DNA from: Acidobacteriaceae bacterium
GTDB taxonomy: Bacteria; Acidobacteriota; Terriglobia; Terriglobales; Acidobacteriaceae
DNA length: 43,282 nt
Reading direction: 5' to 3'
Assembly (NCBI GenBank): GCA_027365415.1
Contig: DAHXNK010000007.1
Span: 1 to 43,282, forward strand
Shown: piece by piece, positions 35,889 through 43,282 of the stretch
Numbering within the stretch: position 1 is the stretch's first letter
Layout: the number at the start of each line of letters is the position of its first letter
Notes under the pieces: model-generated
The model's input: the letters and a program-made list of their open reading frames with translations, nothing else
What the model was told of the DNA's origin: nothing
The model's database searches: none
Made by a program: the position numbers and the translations under genes

Positions 35889-35965
35889 TGGTCGGGACGG
35901 GCAGATTTGAACTGCCGACCCCTCGCACCCCAAGCGAGTGCTCTACCAGGCTGAGCCACGTCCCG
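35889..35965 (-). tRNA. tRNA-Pro (anticodon GGG)
   Basis: A 77-nt cloverleaf on the minus strand. The acceptor arm CGGGACG (5' end at 35965) pairs with CGTCCCG. The anticodon stem CTCGC/GCGAG holds the loop TTGGGGT with anticodon GGG, reading CCC and CCU codons. The T arm is GGCAG-TTCAAAT-CTGCC. After discriminator A, the CCA end is encoded in the DNA (35891-35889). ATTTTTC follows, fitting a terminator-like tail. Every stem pairs. Confidence 0.96.
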
Positions 35966-36025
35966 ACGGTTTGCGTTTCTGAACGCAGGGGTCTTGATTA
36001 GTTTACACCGGCTGTGGAATTGGCA

Positions 36026-36298
36026 TTACTGTGTCGGTGGAACAAATTCCTTAGGCAGCGCCGCGCCCGCGCCAAAGAAGAATTGCTGCATCTGTTCCAC
36101 AAGAAATTCCTGCGCCTCGCGTGTCCAGGGTTGCAGGCGATATTCATTCAGCAGCATCTTCTGGTGCTCCACCCACTCGCCCCAGGCTTTCTTGGATACA
36201 TTGTCGTAAACCTTCTTGCCAAAATCGCTGTCGAAGGGCATCTCGTCGAGACCCTCCATTTGCGCGTTATACTTCGCGCAGAACACCATGTGCGCCAT
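36026..36298 (-). CDS. yggX: Probable Fe(2+)-trafficking protein YggX
   Basis: A small cytosolic protein that protects iron-sulfur enzymes from oxidative damage in Enterobacteria. The 90-residue length is typical. The conserved Cys7 lies in MAHMVFCAKYN. The segments FGKKVYDNVSKKAWGEWVEH, QKMLLNEYRL and FLVEQMQQFFFG match the family core. The ATG at 36298 is chosen because GGGGGAA lies about 4-5 nt upstream and the family start MA-MVFC follows; the frame is open to 36442. It lies 60 bp from the tRNA-Pro gene on the same strand. Confidence 0.93.
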   Translation of the reverse strand: MAHMVFCAKYNAQMEGLDEMPFDSDFGKKVYDNVSKKAWGEWVEHQKMLLNEYRLQPWTREAQEFLVEQMQQFFFGAGAALPKEFVPPTQ

Positions 36299-36478
36299 GC
36301 GGTTCCCCCAAAAAATATGTATCCTCGCCACCACGCCAAAAACAAACTCCGGCACGCAGCGACGAACTCTTATTGTACGGCGTGACCTGCGGGGAGTCTT
36401 CTGTCCCCTAGGCAAATTGTTGATTGCTTTCTTTAGGCGCATGATTTACCTTGACTGCACCAAGGAGAGGGTTTCCCT

Positions 36479-37636
36479 ATGTCGATTGCAGGCGATGAGC
36501 AGGCCGCTGGTTTGATCCGTGCCCCACGTCTTGTTTCGCTCGACGTGTTCCGTGGCATCACCATTGCCTTTATGATTCTGGTGGGCAATCGCATTGGAGA
36601 TTACTACTACTGGCCCTTGGATCATGCGCCGTGGAATGGATACACCCCTACAGATTTGATCTTTCCGGCATTTTTGTTCATCGTCGGCATTACGATTGTT
36701 TTTTCCTCGGAGTCGCGCCTGAGTCGTGGAGATTCCAGAGCGTCGCTGATCCTGCATACATTTCGACGCGCTGCGATCCTGTTTTTTCTTGGGCTTGTCA
36801 TCAACGGATTTCCGTATTTTGACCTGAGCACCTTGCGTATCTACGGAGTCTTGCAGCGCATTGCGATCTGTTTTCTAGTCGCCAGCATTTGGTACCTGCT
36901 GGATCGGCGGGCCAGCAGCAAGATCGTGCTGTTGGCGGCAATCCTTCTGGGCTATTGGTTCCTGATGCGTTGGGTTCCGGTTCCAGGCTTTGGCGTTCCT
37001 GGCCGAGACATTCCGTTCCTTGATCCAAGTCGCAACTTGGCAGCCTGCCTAGATCGACACGTTTTTCCCGGACGGCTGTACGATACGGTGCGCGACCCAG
37101 AGGGCATCCTGAGCACGCTGCCTGCGCTGGGAACAACGATTCTAGGAATGTTGACCGGAATCTGGCTCCACTCCAAACGCAGCGCATCGCAAAAAGCAGC
37201 GGGGATGTTTGCCTGTGGCGTTGCGGGTATCCTGCTCGGAACGATTTGGGGTCACTGGTTCCCCATTAACAAAAATCTCTGGACCAGTTCTTTTGTTGTA
37301 CTTACTGCCGGGTGGAGCCTAGTTGTTTTTTCGCTTCTCTATTGGGCAGTAGACATCAAAAACTGGAAAAGGGGATGGACGTATGTCTGGCTCGTTTTTG
37401 GCACCAACGCAATCACCGCATATGTGTTTTCCCATCTCTTGGCTGCAACGCTCTTCGCAATTCACCGAAACCACGGCGGGGTAAGCGTGAGCGTATATCA
37501 ATCGCTCTCTGCCATGTTTCTCGTAAAAACATTCACTCCCAATTTTGATTCCTTACTGTATGCCCTCTGCTCTATTTTCGTGTGTTACCTGCCCATAGCG
37601 TGGCTCTACCACAAGAAGATATTCCTTAAAATCTAA
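36479..37636 (+). CDS. HGSNAT/NagX-like membrane acyltransferase family protein
   Basis: A 385-residue inner-membrane protein with about ten hydrophobic segments. The start RLVSLDVFRGITIAFMILVG is the signature of the family that includes heparan-alpha-glucosaminide N-acetyltransferase and bacterial NagX. These carry an acyl group across the membrane. Further family features are GYTPTDLIFPAFLFIVG, LRIYGVLQRIAICFLVAS and a loop containing DPEGILSTLPALGTTILGM. The natural substrate in bacteria is mostly unknown; amino sugars of the envelope or of recycling are plausible. GGAGAGGG lies 5-10 nt before the ATG. It is divergent from yggX. Confidence 0.88.
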   Translation: MSIAGDEQAAGLIRAPRLVSLDVFRGITIAFMILVGNRIGDYYYWPLDHAPWNGYTPTDLIFPAFLFIVGITIVFSSESRLSRGDSRASLILHTFRRAAILFFLGLVINGFPYFDLSTLRIYGVLQRIAICFLVASIWYLLDRRASSKIVLLAAILLGYWFLMRWVPVPGFGVPGRDIPFLDPSRNLAACLDRHVFPGRLYDTVRDPEGILSTLPALGTTILGMLTGIWLHSKRSASQKAAGMFACGVAGILLGTIWGHWFPINKNLWTSSFVVLTAGWSLVVFSLLYWAVDIKNWKRGWTYVWLVFGTNAITAYVFSHLLAATLFAIHRNHGGVSVSVYQSLSAMFLVKTFTPNFDSLLYALCSIFVCYLPIAWLYHKKIFLKI

Positions 37637-37675
37637 GGAACATATGCACAAGTCCTTGTTGCGAGGCCATATTTT
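37637..37675. repeat. Truncated copy of dispersed repeat
   Basis: GGAACATATGCACAAGTCCT and the following bases match 30 of 38 positions of the left part of the repeat at 30560-30597. The hairpin modules seen there are missing. The copy starts directly after the acyltransferase stop. Confidence 0.55.
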
Positions 37676-37703
37676 CGCAGCCTAGGAATCCCGTTCCGCG
37701 CGC

Positions 37704-38039
37704 TCAAAGCCCATACAGAACCACATTCTCGGCGTTTGCAGCAGCGCGCAGTTCCATATTCAGGGATACCAGCGGCAGGCGGCGGCGTAGTGCGAGTTTC
37801 AGATAGGCTGCATCGCAGAGTGTGAGCCGATGATGTTCTGCCAGCCGCAACGGTGCGCTCCAAGCGTAGCATTCCGTGTCTGGGGCGATCTTGATCGGCA
37901 ACAATGCGAGGTCAGCCAGTGTAGCATCGCGGAAAGCCGCTTGTGCGGGTCTGCGCGGCACGAGCGCGAATGCGATCCCCCACGGCGCAGGCCTGGGTGC
38001 GGTCGATAGATCAGCTAGGACTGATAGCTGCCATTTCAC
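37704..38039 (-). pseudogene. VapC-type PIN toxin remnant (N-terminus missing)
   Basis: The minus-strand reading ends with a recognisable second half of a VapC toxin: RDATLADLALLPIKI, AEHHRLTLCDAAYLKLALRR (third acidic residue Asp) and LPLVSLNMELRAA. The normal start, with VapC's first Asp in a MIVVDAS-type strand, is absent. The first ~35 residues (MKWQLSVLADLSTAPRPAPW) look unrelated. The last acidic position, usually in a TLD motif, reads SLN. No antitoxin reading is seen upstream, where the family-2 glycosyltransferase begins 73 bp away. I take it as a decayed VapC; the GTG start at 38039 is only formal. Confidence 0.65.
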
Positions 38040-38112
38040 CGAGAATCCCTCTCGCGTAGAATCTGAAGGGTAGAACGCTTGGAACGTTGGCGCGGGGGCG
38101 ACTCTTCTGGCA

Positions 38113-39792
38113 ATGCACGCAGGTACGGCAGCACAGATGGCGGGACAGAAAATTGTTTCGGTCTACTCGATGATTCTCTTTGCGCAGAAGCACGGACTGT
38201 TGCATTATCTGCGCGAGCAGCAGTTGGCCAACCAGACCTTTGCTCATCTCTACCACTGGAACTGGTTCGATGCCGCGCTGCTGACCCCCTACTTCGTCGT
38301 GATGATTATTCTGGCGTTCTACGGAATGCATCGCTATCAATTGGTCTGGCTCTACTATCGCAACGCGAAGAATGCTGCCAAAGACCCACCGCAAAAATTT
38401 GATGAGCTTCCCTTCGTCACCATCCAGCTTCCCATCTTCAATGAACAATTTGTTATTGAGCGTCTGATTGAAGCCTGCTGCAATCTGGACTATCCCCGCG
38501 ACCGCTTTGAGATTCAGGTGCTGGATGATTCGACCGACGAGACGCGGCAGGTGGCTGCGGAGATCGTCGAGCGCTATCGCAACGGATGCAATGGCCAGCC
38601 ACAGCCCATAGTTCACATCCATCGCACAAATCGGTATGGGTACAAGGCGGGCGCGCTGGATCATGGATTGAAGACGGCCAAGGGCGAATATGTCGCCATC
38701 TTTGATGCGGATTTTGTTCCGCCCCGCGACTGGCTAATGCAGGTGATCCACCACTTTGCCGAGCCGGAGATTGGCATGGTGCAGACGCGCTGGACGCATC
38801 TGAACCGCGAGTACAGCTTTCTGACGCAGGTAGAGGCGATTCTGCTGGACGGTCATTTTGTGCTGGAGCATGGCGGGCGCTCGCGCTCGAATGTCTTCTT
38901 CAACTTCAACGGTACGGCAGGCATGTGGCGGCGCTGCGTGATTGATGATGCCGGGGGCTGGCAGCATGACACGCTCACGGAAGATTCCGATCTGAGTTAC
39001 CGCGCACAGATCAATGGCTGGCGCTTCAAGTATCTGCAACACGTCGAATGCCCGGCGGAGTTGCCCATCGAGATGACCGCCTTCAAAACACAGCAGGCGC
39101 GCTGGGCCAAGGGATTGATCCAGACCTCCAAGAAAATTCTGCCGCGCGTTCTCCGCAGCGACGAGCCATTCCACACCAAACTGGAGGCCGTCTATCATCT
39201 GACGGCCAATCTCAGCTATCCGTTGATGATTGTGCTCTCTGTGCTGCTGATGCCGGCGATGATTATTCGTTTCTATCAGGGGTGGTTCCAGATGATGCTG
39301 ATCGACGTGCCGCTGTTTATGGCATCGACATTTTCCATCTCGTCGTTTTATCTGGTCTCGCAAAAGGAACTATATCCGGGCCGTTGGTACAAAACATTTC
39401 TGTATCTTCCGTTTCTCATGTCGCTCGGCATTGGATTGACGTTGACCAACACGCGCGCTGTAATGGAGGCACTCTTCGGTATTCAGAGCAGCTTTAAGCG
39501 CACGCCGAAATACAGCGTGAAGAGGCGCGGAGAAAAATCGCAGGCAGCCAAGTATCGCAAGCGTCTGGGAATTGTTCCGTGGATCGAGTTGTTAGTCGGC
39601 TGCTACTTTGCATCGACCATCTGGTACGCCATTGCGAATGAAAATTACTTCACCGTGCCCTTTTTATTTCTGTTTGTTCTGGGCTATTGGTATACCGGGC
39701 TGCTGAGTCTGTTGCAGGGTCGCTTTGAGCGCTTTCGCGGCGGCGCGAATCTGGATGAATCCTCGCCCAAGCCGTTTCCAGTGGGCGTGTGA
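38113..39792 (+). CDS. Processive family-2 glycosyltransferase, cellulose-synthase-like
   Basis: A 559-residue inner-membrane enzyme that should polymerise a sugar from a nucleotide donor. After one or two N-terminal membrane segments (around 58-78), the GT-A domain has all processive-GT motifs: Asp138 in LDDSTD, Asp198-x-Asp200 in FDADF, the catalytic base Asp291 in TEDSD, and QQARW (Gln327 to Trp331). Four or so further membrane segments follow. It lacks a PilZ domain, so direct c-di-GMP control is not evident. Its shape recalls CslA-type mannan synthases and bacterial exopolysaccharide synthases; the sugar is unknown. The ATG at 38113 is taken; ATGs at 38140 and 38170 are alternatives. It is followed 27 bp later by an arylsulfotransferase-like gene. 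Confidence 0.92.
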   Translation: MHAGTAAQMAGQKIVSVYSMILFAQKHGLLHYLREQQLANQTFAHLYHWNWFDAALLTPYFVVMIILAFYGMHRYQLVWLYYRNAKNAAKDPPQKFDELPFVTIQLPIFNEQFVIERLIEACCNLDYPRDRFEIQVLDDSTDETRQVAAEIVERYRNGCNGQPQPIVHIHRTNRYGYKAGALDHGLKTAKGEYVAIFDADFVPPRDWLMQVIHHFAEPEIGMVQTRWTHLNREYSFLTQVEAILLDGHFVLEHGGRSRSNVFFNFNGTAGMWRRCVIDDAGGWQHDTLTEDSDLSYRAQINGWRFKYLQHVECPAELPIEMTAFKTQQARWAKGLIQTSKKILPRVLRSDEPFHTKLEAVYHLTANLSYPLMIVLSVLLMPAMIIRFYQGWFQMMLIDVPLFMASTFSISSFYLVSQKELYPGRWYKTFLYLPFLMSLGIGLTLTNTRAVMEALFGIQSSFKRTPKYSVKRRGEKSQAAKYRKRLGIVPWIELLVGCYFASTIWYAIANENYFTVPFLFLFVLGYWYTGLLSLLQGRFERFRGGANLDESSPKPFPVGV

Positions 39793-39819
39793 GGCAAGGG
39801 TGCATTCGTAATCATCGCC

Positions 39820-41778
39820 ATGAAAAAAGCAATGGAACCCGCAACGCGACACTGGATGCAAGGCGCATGGATCGCGCTGTTGTTGATGGCTGTCGTCGGA
39901 TGCGGCAGCTCCATGTCCACAAAGACGCAGGTGCCCCAGCCGCCGGATCCGCCGCCACCATCGCAGCCTCCGCCGACAGCGCTTCAGGTGGGGGCGGTAA
40001 GCATTCAGCCGCAGAACGCGGCGCTGGCTCCGGGACAGACGATGCAATTTACTGCATCCAGCACCAGCGGCGGGGCGATCACATGGATGGTGAACGGGAT
40101 AGTCGGAGGAAACTCCACCGTTGGCATCATTGATGCCAACGGCAACTACACTGCGCCCTCCATTTCCCAGAGCATCAATACCGTGGTCTACGCGGCGCTG
40201 GCCAGTTCTCCGCAAACCAACTATGCCACTGCTCCCGTGGCGTTGATTCAATCCGGCCAGGTGCTGCCGACGATCAATCCCCAGGTGGCGGTCTATGCCA
40301 TGTATCTGCCGCAGCCGGGAAGCGTTGCTATCCGGTTTAGCCCGGATACGGGCTATGTGAGTATCTTGAATACTTGGTCGCAGGCTACGCCAACCACGCC
40401 CAACAATTATGGCGGCGAGGTGAATATCGAAGTGGCCGGAATGCGCGCCTCGACCATGTATAATATGCAGGCCGTAGTCACGCTGGCCAATGGCGTCACC
40501 TTTACCGACAGCAACCACACCTTTACTGCGGGAGATGCGCCGCAAACGGCTCCGGTACAGATCACCACTCCCAACGGGCAGACGCCGCAGCCGGGAATTG
40601 AGTTGTATGACGCGCTGCAACCCAACCCGAATGCGTACTCCCCCAGCTTAGCGCAGGCCTATGCCACAGATGTGCGGGGCAATGTGATCTGGACATACAG
40701 CTATGCGACGGCAGCGACCGAGTCCTCCATTTTGTTTCCGATCAAGCTGTTGCCGAATGGCCATTTTCTGGTTTATCTGGAGACGCTGAGCAATCTCTTA
40801 GTCACTCCCGCTGTTCCCAGTGACCCACCGAAAACATTTAACGATCTGCGGGAAATTGATTTAGCGGGCAATACGATTCACGATCTTCCGATGGCCCAAC
40901 TGAACCAGTCGCTGGCTGCGAAGGGCTATAACATCACGCTACAGGCATTTAGCCACGATATGCTGGCGCTGCCCAATGGACATCTAATTTTGCTGGCGGG
41001 AACCGTGAAGGCTTTCACGAATCTTCCGGGGTATCCGGGAACAATCAACGTGCTGGGCGACGTGCTGATTGATGTTGATCAAAACTACAATCCCGACTGG
41101 GTTTGGAATACCTTCGACCATCTGGATGTCAACCGCCATCCGATGCAGTTTCCCGATTGGACGCACGGCAACGCGCTGCTCTATTCTGCGGACGATCACA
41201 ATCTTCTGTTCTCCATGCGCCATCAGAACTGGATCATAAAAATTGATTACCAGGATGGAACCGGCACGGGCAATATCCTTTGGCATCTGGGGTATCAAGG
41301 GGATTTTACGCTGGTGGGTGGCACTGACCCGACCGACTGGTTTTATGCGCAGCATGGCATGAATTACTTTAGCCCGAATACAACCGGAGTCTTCCAGTTG
41401 GGCACGTTTGACAATGGGAATGACCGTCAATTTCCGGCAGGGGTGACATGCGGAACTGCTGGTGCGCCCGCGTGTTTTTACTCCACCGTGCCCGTTTTGC
41501 AACTGGATGAGACGGCAATGACGGCGACAATGATTTCCCACTACATTCCGCCGGCCAGTATGTACAGCTCCTTTGGTGGACAGGCGGATTTGTTACCGAA
41601 TGGGAATATCGAGGCGGACTTCTGCGCGGCAACAGCGGGAGCGACGGTACAGGAATATCAGCCGGGTTCCAGCGTGGTGCAAACCACGCCACAGATTGTT
41701 TGGCAGTCCGTATCTCCGGGATTCTATCAATATCGCGCCTTGCGGATTCCCAGCCTGTATCCCGGCGTGCAGTGGTAG
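39820..41778 (+). CDS. Arylsulfotransferase (ASST)-like lipoprotein, first copy
   Basis: A 652-residue predicted lipoprotein. The signal peptide ends in LLLMAVVGCGSS (Cys28). A Pro-rich linker (PQPPDPPPPSQPPP) and an Ig-like module near 58-125 (LAPGQTMQFTASSTSGGAI) follow. A second beta-rich region leads into a six-bladed-propeller ASST domain from about 255. Candidate active-site residues are His379 (FSHDML), His449 (DWTHGN), Arg467 (SMRHQN) and His512 (AQHGMN). His449 to Arg467 is 18 residues, as for His356-Arg374 of E. coli AssT. AssT moves sulfate from phenolic sulfates to other phenols without PAPS. No DsbA/DsbB-like partner gene is present, and the acceptor is unknown. A near-duplicate follows after 122 bp. 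Confidence 0.85.
   Translation: MKKAMEPATRHWMQGAWIALLLMAVVGCGSSMSTKTQVPQPPDPPPPSQPPPTALQVGAVSIQPQNAALAPGQTMQFTASSTSGGAITWMVNGIVGGNSTVGIIDANGNYTAPSISQSINTVVYAALASSPQTNYATAPVALIQSGQVLPTINPQVAVYAMYLPQPGSVAIRFSPDTGYVSILNTWSQATPTTPNNYGGEVNIEVAGMRASTMYNMQAVVTLANGVTFTDSNHTFTAGDAPQTAPVQITTPNGQTPQPGIELYDALQPNPNAYSPSLAQAYATDVRGNVIWTYSYATAATESSILFPIKLLPNGHFLVYLETLSNLLVTPAVPSDPPKTFNDLREIDLAGNTIHDLPMAQLNQSLAAKGYNITLQAFSHDMLALPNGHLILLAGTVKAFTNLPGYPGTINVLGDVLIDVDQNYNPDWVWNTFDHLDVNRHPMQFPDWTHGNALLYSADDHNLLFSMRHQNWIIKIDYQDGTGTGNILWHLGYQGDFTLVGGTDPTDWFYAQHGMNYFSPNTTGVFQLGTFDNGNDRQFPAGVTCGTAGAPACFYSTVPVLQLDETAMTATMISHYIPPASMYSSFGGQADLLPNGNIEADFCAATAGATVQEYQPGSSVVQTTPQIVWQSVSPGFYQYRALRIPSLYPGVQW
41069..41190 (+). 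repeat. 122-bp segment identical in both ASST-like genes (copy 1)
   Basis: Bases 41069-41190, coding for DQNYNPDWVWNTF and on to the DWTHGNALLYSA active-site segment, are identical to 43161-43282. The flanking sequence diverges more, especially on the 5' side. Identity may continue past the window end. Confidence 0.9.
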
Positions 41779-41900
41779 AGCGTCCCCAAATGCACAGTTA
41801 TCATCCACGCATTCTTCTCTGAAATCTCGAATGCAACTTTTTCATGCCGCATTGTGTCTACCCCCTTAAAGCAATTTTTCATACATGGGGGCAGACGGAA

Positions 41901-43282
41901 TGTTTGCAATACCGAATCCCGGAACACAAAGGGCAATGCAGCGCTGGACGTGGGGCGCATGGATCGTGTTGTTCGCATGGAGTGCAGTATTGTTGATGGG
42001 CACCATTGGATGCGGCAGTTCCACATCCGCGACGACGCAATCGGCACAGGTGGCGCCGCCGCCAGATCCGCCGCCGCCGTCGCAGATCACGCCCACATCG
42101 TTTCAAGTGGGTTCGGTGAGCATCCAGCCGCAGAACGCGGCGCTGGCTCCAGGGCAGACGATGCAATTTACCGCTGCCAGCACCAGCGGCGGACAGATCG
42201 CATGGCTAGTGAACGGCGTGCCCGGAGGCAACTCGACCATTGGCATCATCGACGGCAATGGCAACTATACTGCGCCCCCAATTTCCCAAAGCATCAATGT
42301 TGTGGTGTCTGCGGAGTTGGTTGGTTCGCCGCAAACCAACTACGCGACTGCTCCCGTGGCGTTGATCCAACCCGGCCAGGTGTTGCCGACAATCAATCCG
42401 CAGGTGGCGGTTTATGCCATGTATCTGCCGCAGCCGGGAAGCGTCACCATTCAATTCGGCTCGGATACGGCGTATGGCTTGAATACTTGGTCACAGTCCA
42501 CACCGACAACACCCGCCAATTACGGTGGCGAGGTGAATATCGAGGTCGCCGGAATGCGCGCCTCGACCACCTATCACATGCAGGCCGTGGTTACGCTGGC
42601 CAATGGCGCCACCTTTACCGACAGTGACCATACATTTACGACTGGAGCCTTGCCACTCACAGCTCCGGTGCAGATCACCACTCCCAACGGGCAGACGCCG
42701 CAGGAGGGAATTGAATTGTACAACACACTGCAAAACCCGACTTCGTATGTCCCCGGTATGGCGGCGGCAATGGCGACAGATCTCTCCGGGAATGTGATCT
42801 GGACTTACGGCTATGTAACGACCTCGTCGGATATGCTGTACCCGCTGGATCCTTTGCCGAATGGTGACTTTCTGGTGTACATCACATACTTGGCGCAACC
42901 AATTCCGCCGCAACCAGTGCCCGGCACGCTGAATGAACTTCGTGAAATTGATCTTGCAGGAAATACCATTCATACGTTAACGATTGATACTCTCAATCAA
43001 TCGCTGGCCGCGCATGGCTATAACATCACGCTACAGACGTTTAGCCACGATGTGCTGGCGCTGCCCAATGGGCATCTGGTTCTGCTGGCAACTACGGTGC
43101 AGCCGTTCACGAACCTACCAGGGTATCCGGGAGTTACGCAGGTGCTGGGCGATGTGCTGGTTGATGTTGATCAAAACTACAATCCCGACTGGGTTTGGAA
43201 TACCTTCGACCATCTGGATGTCAACCGCCATCCGATGCAGTTTCCCGATTGGACGCACGGCAACGCGCTGCTCTATTCTGCG
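41901..43282 (+). CDS. Arylsulfotransferase (ASST)-like lipoprotein, second copy (cut by window edge)
   Basis: Tandem paralogue of the gene at 39820; 460 residues are visible with no stop. It repeats the same plan: membrane-targeting start, lipobox-like MGTIGCGSS, Pro-rich linker (VAPPPDPPPPSQ), Ig-like module (LAPGQTMQFTAASTSGGQIA), beta-rich region and the propeller. FSHDVL and DWTHGN carry the expected histidines; the Arg and last His would lie beyond the edge. The loop after YPLDPLPNGDFLVYI is shorter and differs (AQPIPPQPVPG). The start is uncertain: ATG at 41886, 41901 or 41937 are all in frame. The 41779-41900 gap has no strong promoter or terminator, so the pair may be cotranscribed. 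Confidence 0.85.
43161..43282 (+). repeat. 122-bp segment identical in both ASST-like genes (copy 2)
   Basis: Identical over its visible length to 41069-41190. The perfect match inside otherwise diverged paralogues suggests recent gene conversion or strong constraint at DNA level, with the former more likely because even silent positions match. Confidence 0.9.

Noticed and set aside
35679-35954. An open frame between folP and yggX that reads through the tRNA
   Set aside because: Its C-terminal half is antisense tRNA-Pro sequence, a common source of false proteins.
1-43282. CRISPR arrays, insertion sequences, prophage or integron signals
   Set aside because: No regularly spaced repeats, no transposase or integrase reading, and no phage structural genes were found.

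Overview
The window looks like chromosomal DNA from a free-living, diderm, moderately GC-rich bacterium. Acidobacteriota (Terriglobia-like) is the best fit. That placement is inferred from the gene neighbourhoods (tgt-yajC-secD-secF, tonB-exbB-exbD-exbD, hslV-hslU, prfA-prmC), from the hairpin-forming dispersed repeats, and from the secreted arylsulfotransferase-like lipoproteins. No rRNA is present to prove it. Most of the window is vertically inherited housekeeping sequence. No prophage, insertion sequence, CRISPR array or integron is visible.

Layout, left to right. 1-3830: 3'-truncated mreB (-), then an aldehyde dehydrogenase and alanine dehydrogenase (+). 4007-7656: an NtrY/NtrX-like two-component pair whose regulator lacks a recognisable GAFTGA loop. 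7791-10797: era (-) and a GGDEF-EAL protein (-). 11040-11694: a ribbon-helix-helix/PIN toxin-antitoxin pair in which both genes are broken. 11699-13258: a GT-C-like membrane protein (-). 13349-18004: tgt, yajC, secD, secF. 18169-21923: tonB, exbB, two exbD genes and a TPR lipoprotein. 22178-24826: rpsU (-), a tautomerase-like protein, a gamma-carbonic-anhydrase-like protein and a CPA2 antiporter (-). 25154-28406: hsp20 and clpB. 28403-31630: prmC, prfA and a cation diffusion facilitator (all -). 31724-34556: a small membrane protein (-), then hslV and hslU. 34611-35691: folP between two inverted copies of a ~61-bp repeat. 35889-36298: tRNA-Pro(GGG) and yggX (both -). 36479-43282: an HGSNAT/NagX-like acyltransferase, a vapC remnant, a processive family-2 glycosyltransferase, and two tandem arylsulfotransferase-like lipoproteins, the second cut by the window edge.

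Functionally, the centre is a protein export and outer-membrane energisation block (SecDF-YajC, Ton) beside a protein quality-control block (Hsp20, ClpB, HslUV) and translation genes (prfA, prmC, rpsU, tgt, tRNA-Pro). The right end is the most accessory part: envelope glycan and periplasmic modification genes plus a recently duplicated secreted enzyme. No complete undescribed system is demonstrable. The strongest leads are the tandem arylsulfotransferase locus, the repeat-flanked folP, the extended HslV N-terminus, the doubly inactivated toxin-antitoxin pair and the inverted repeats upstream of hsp20.
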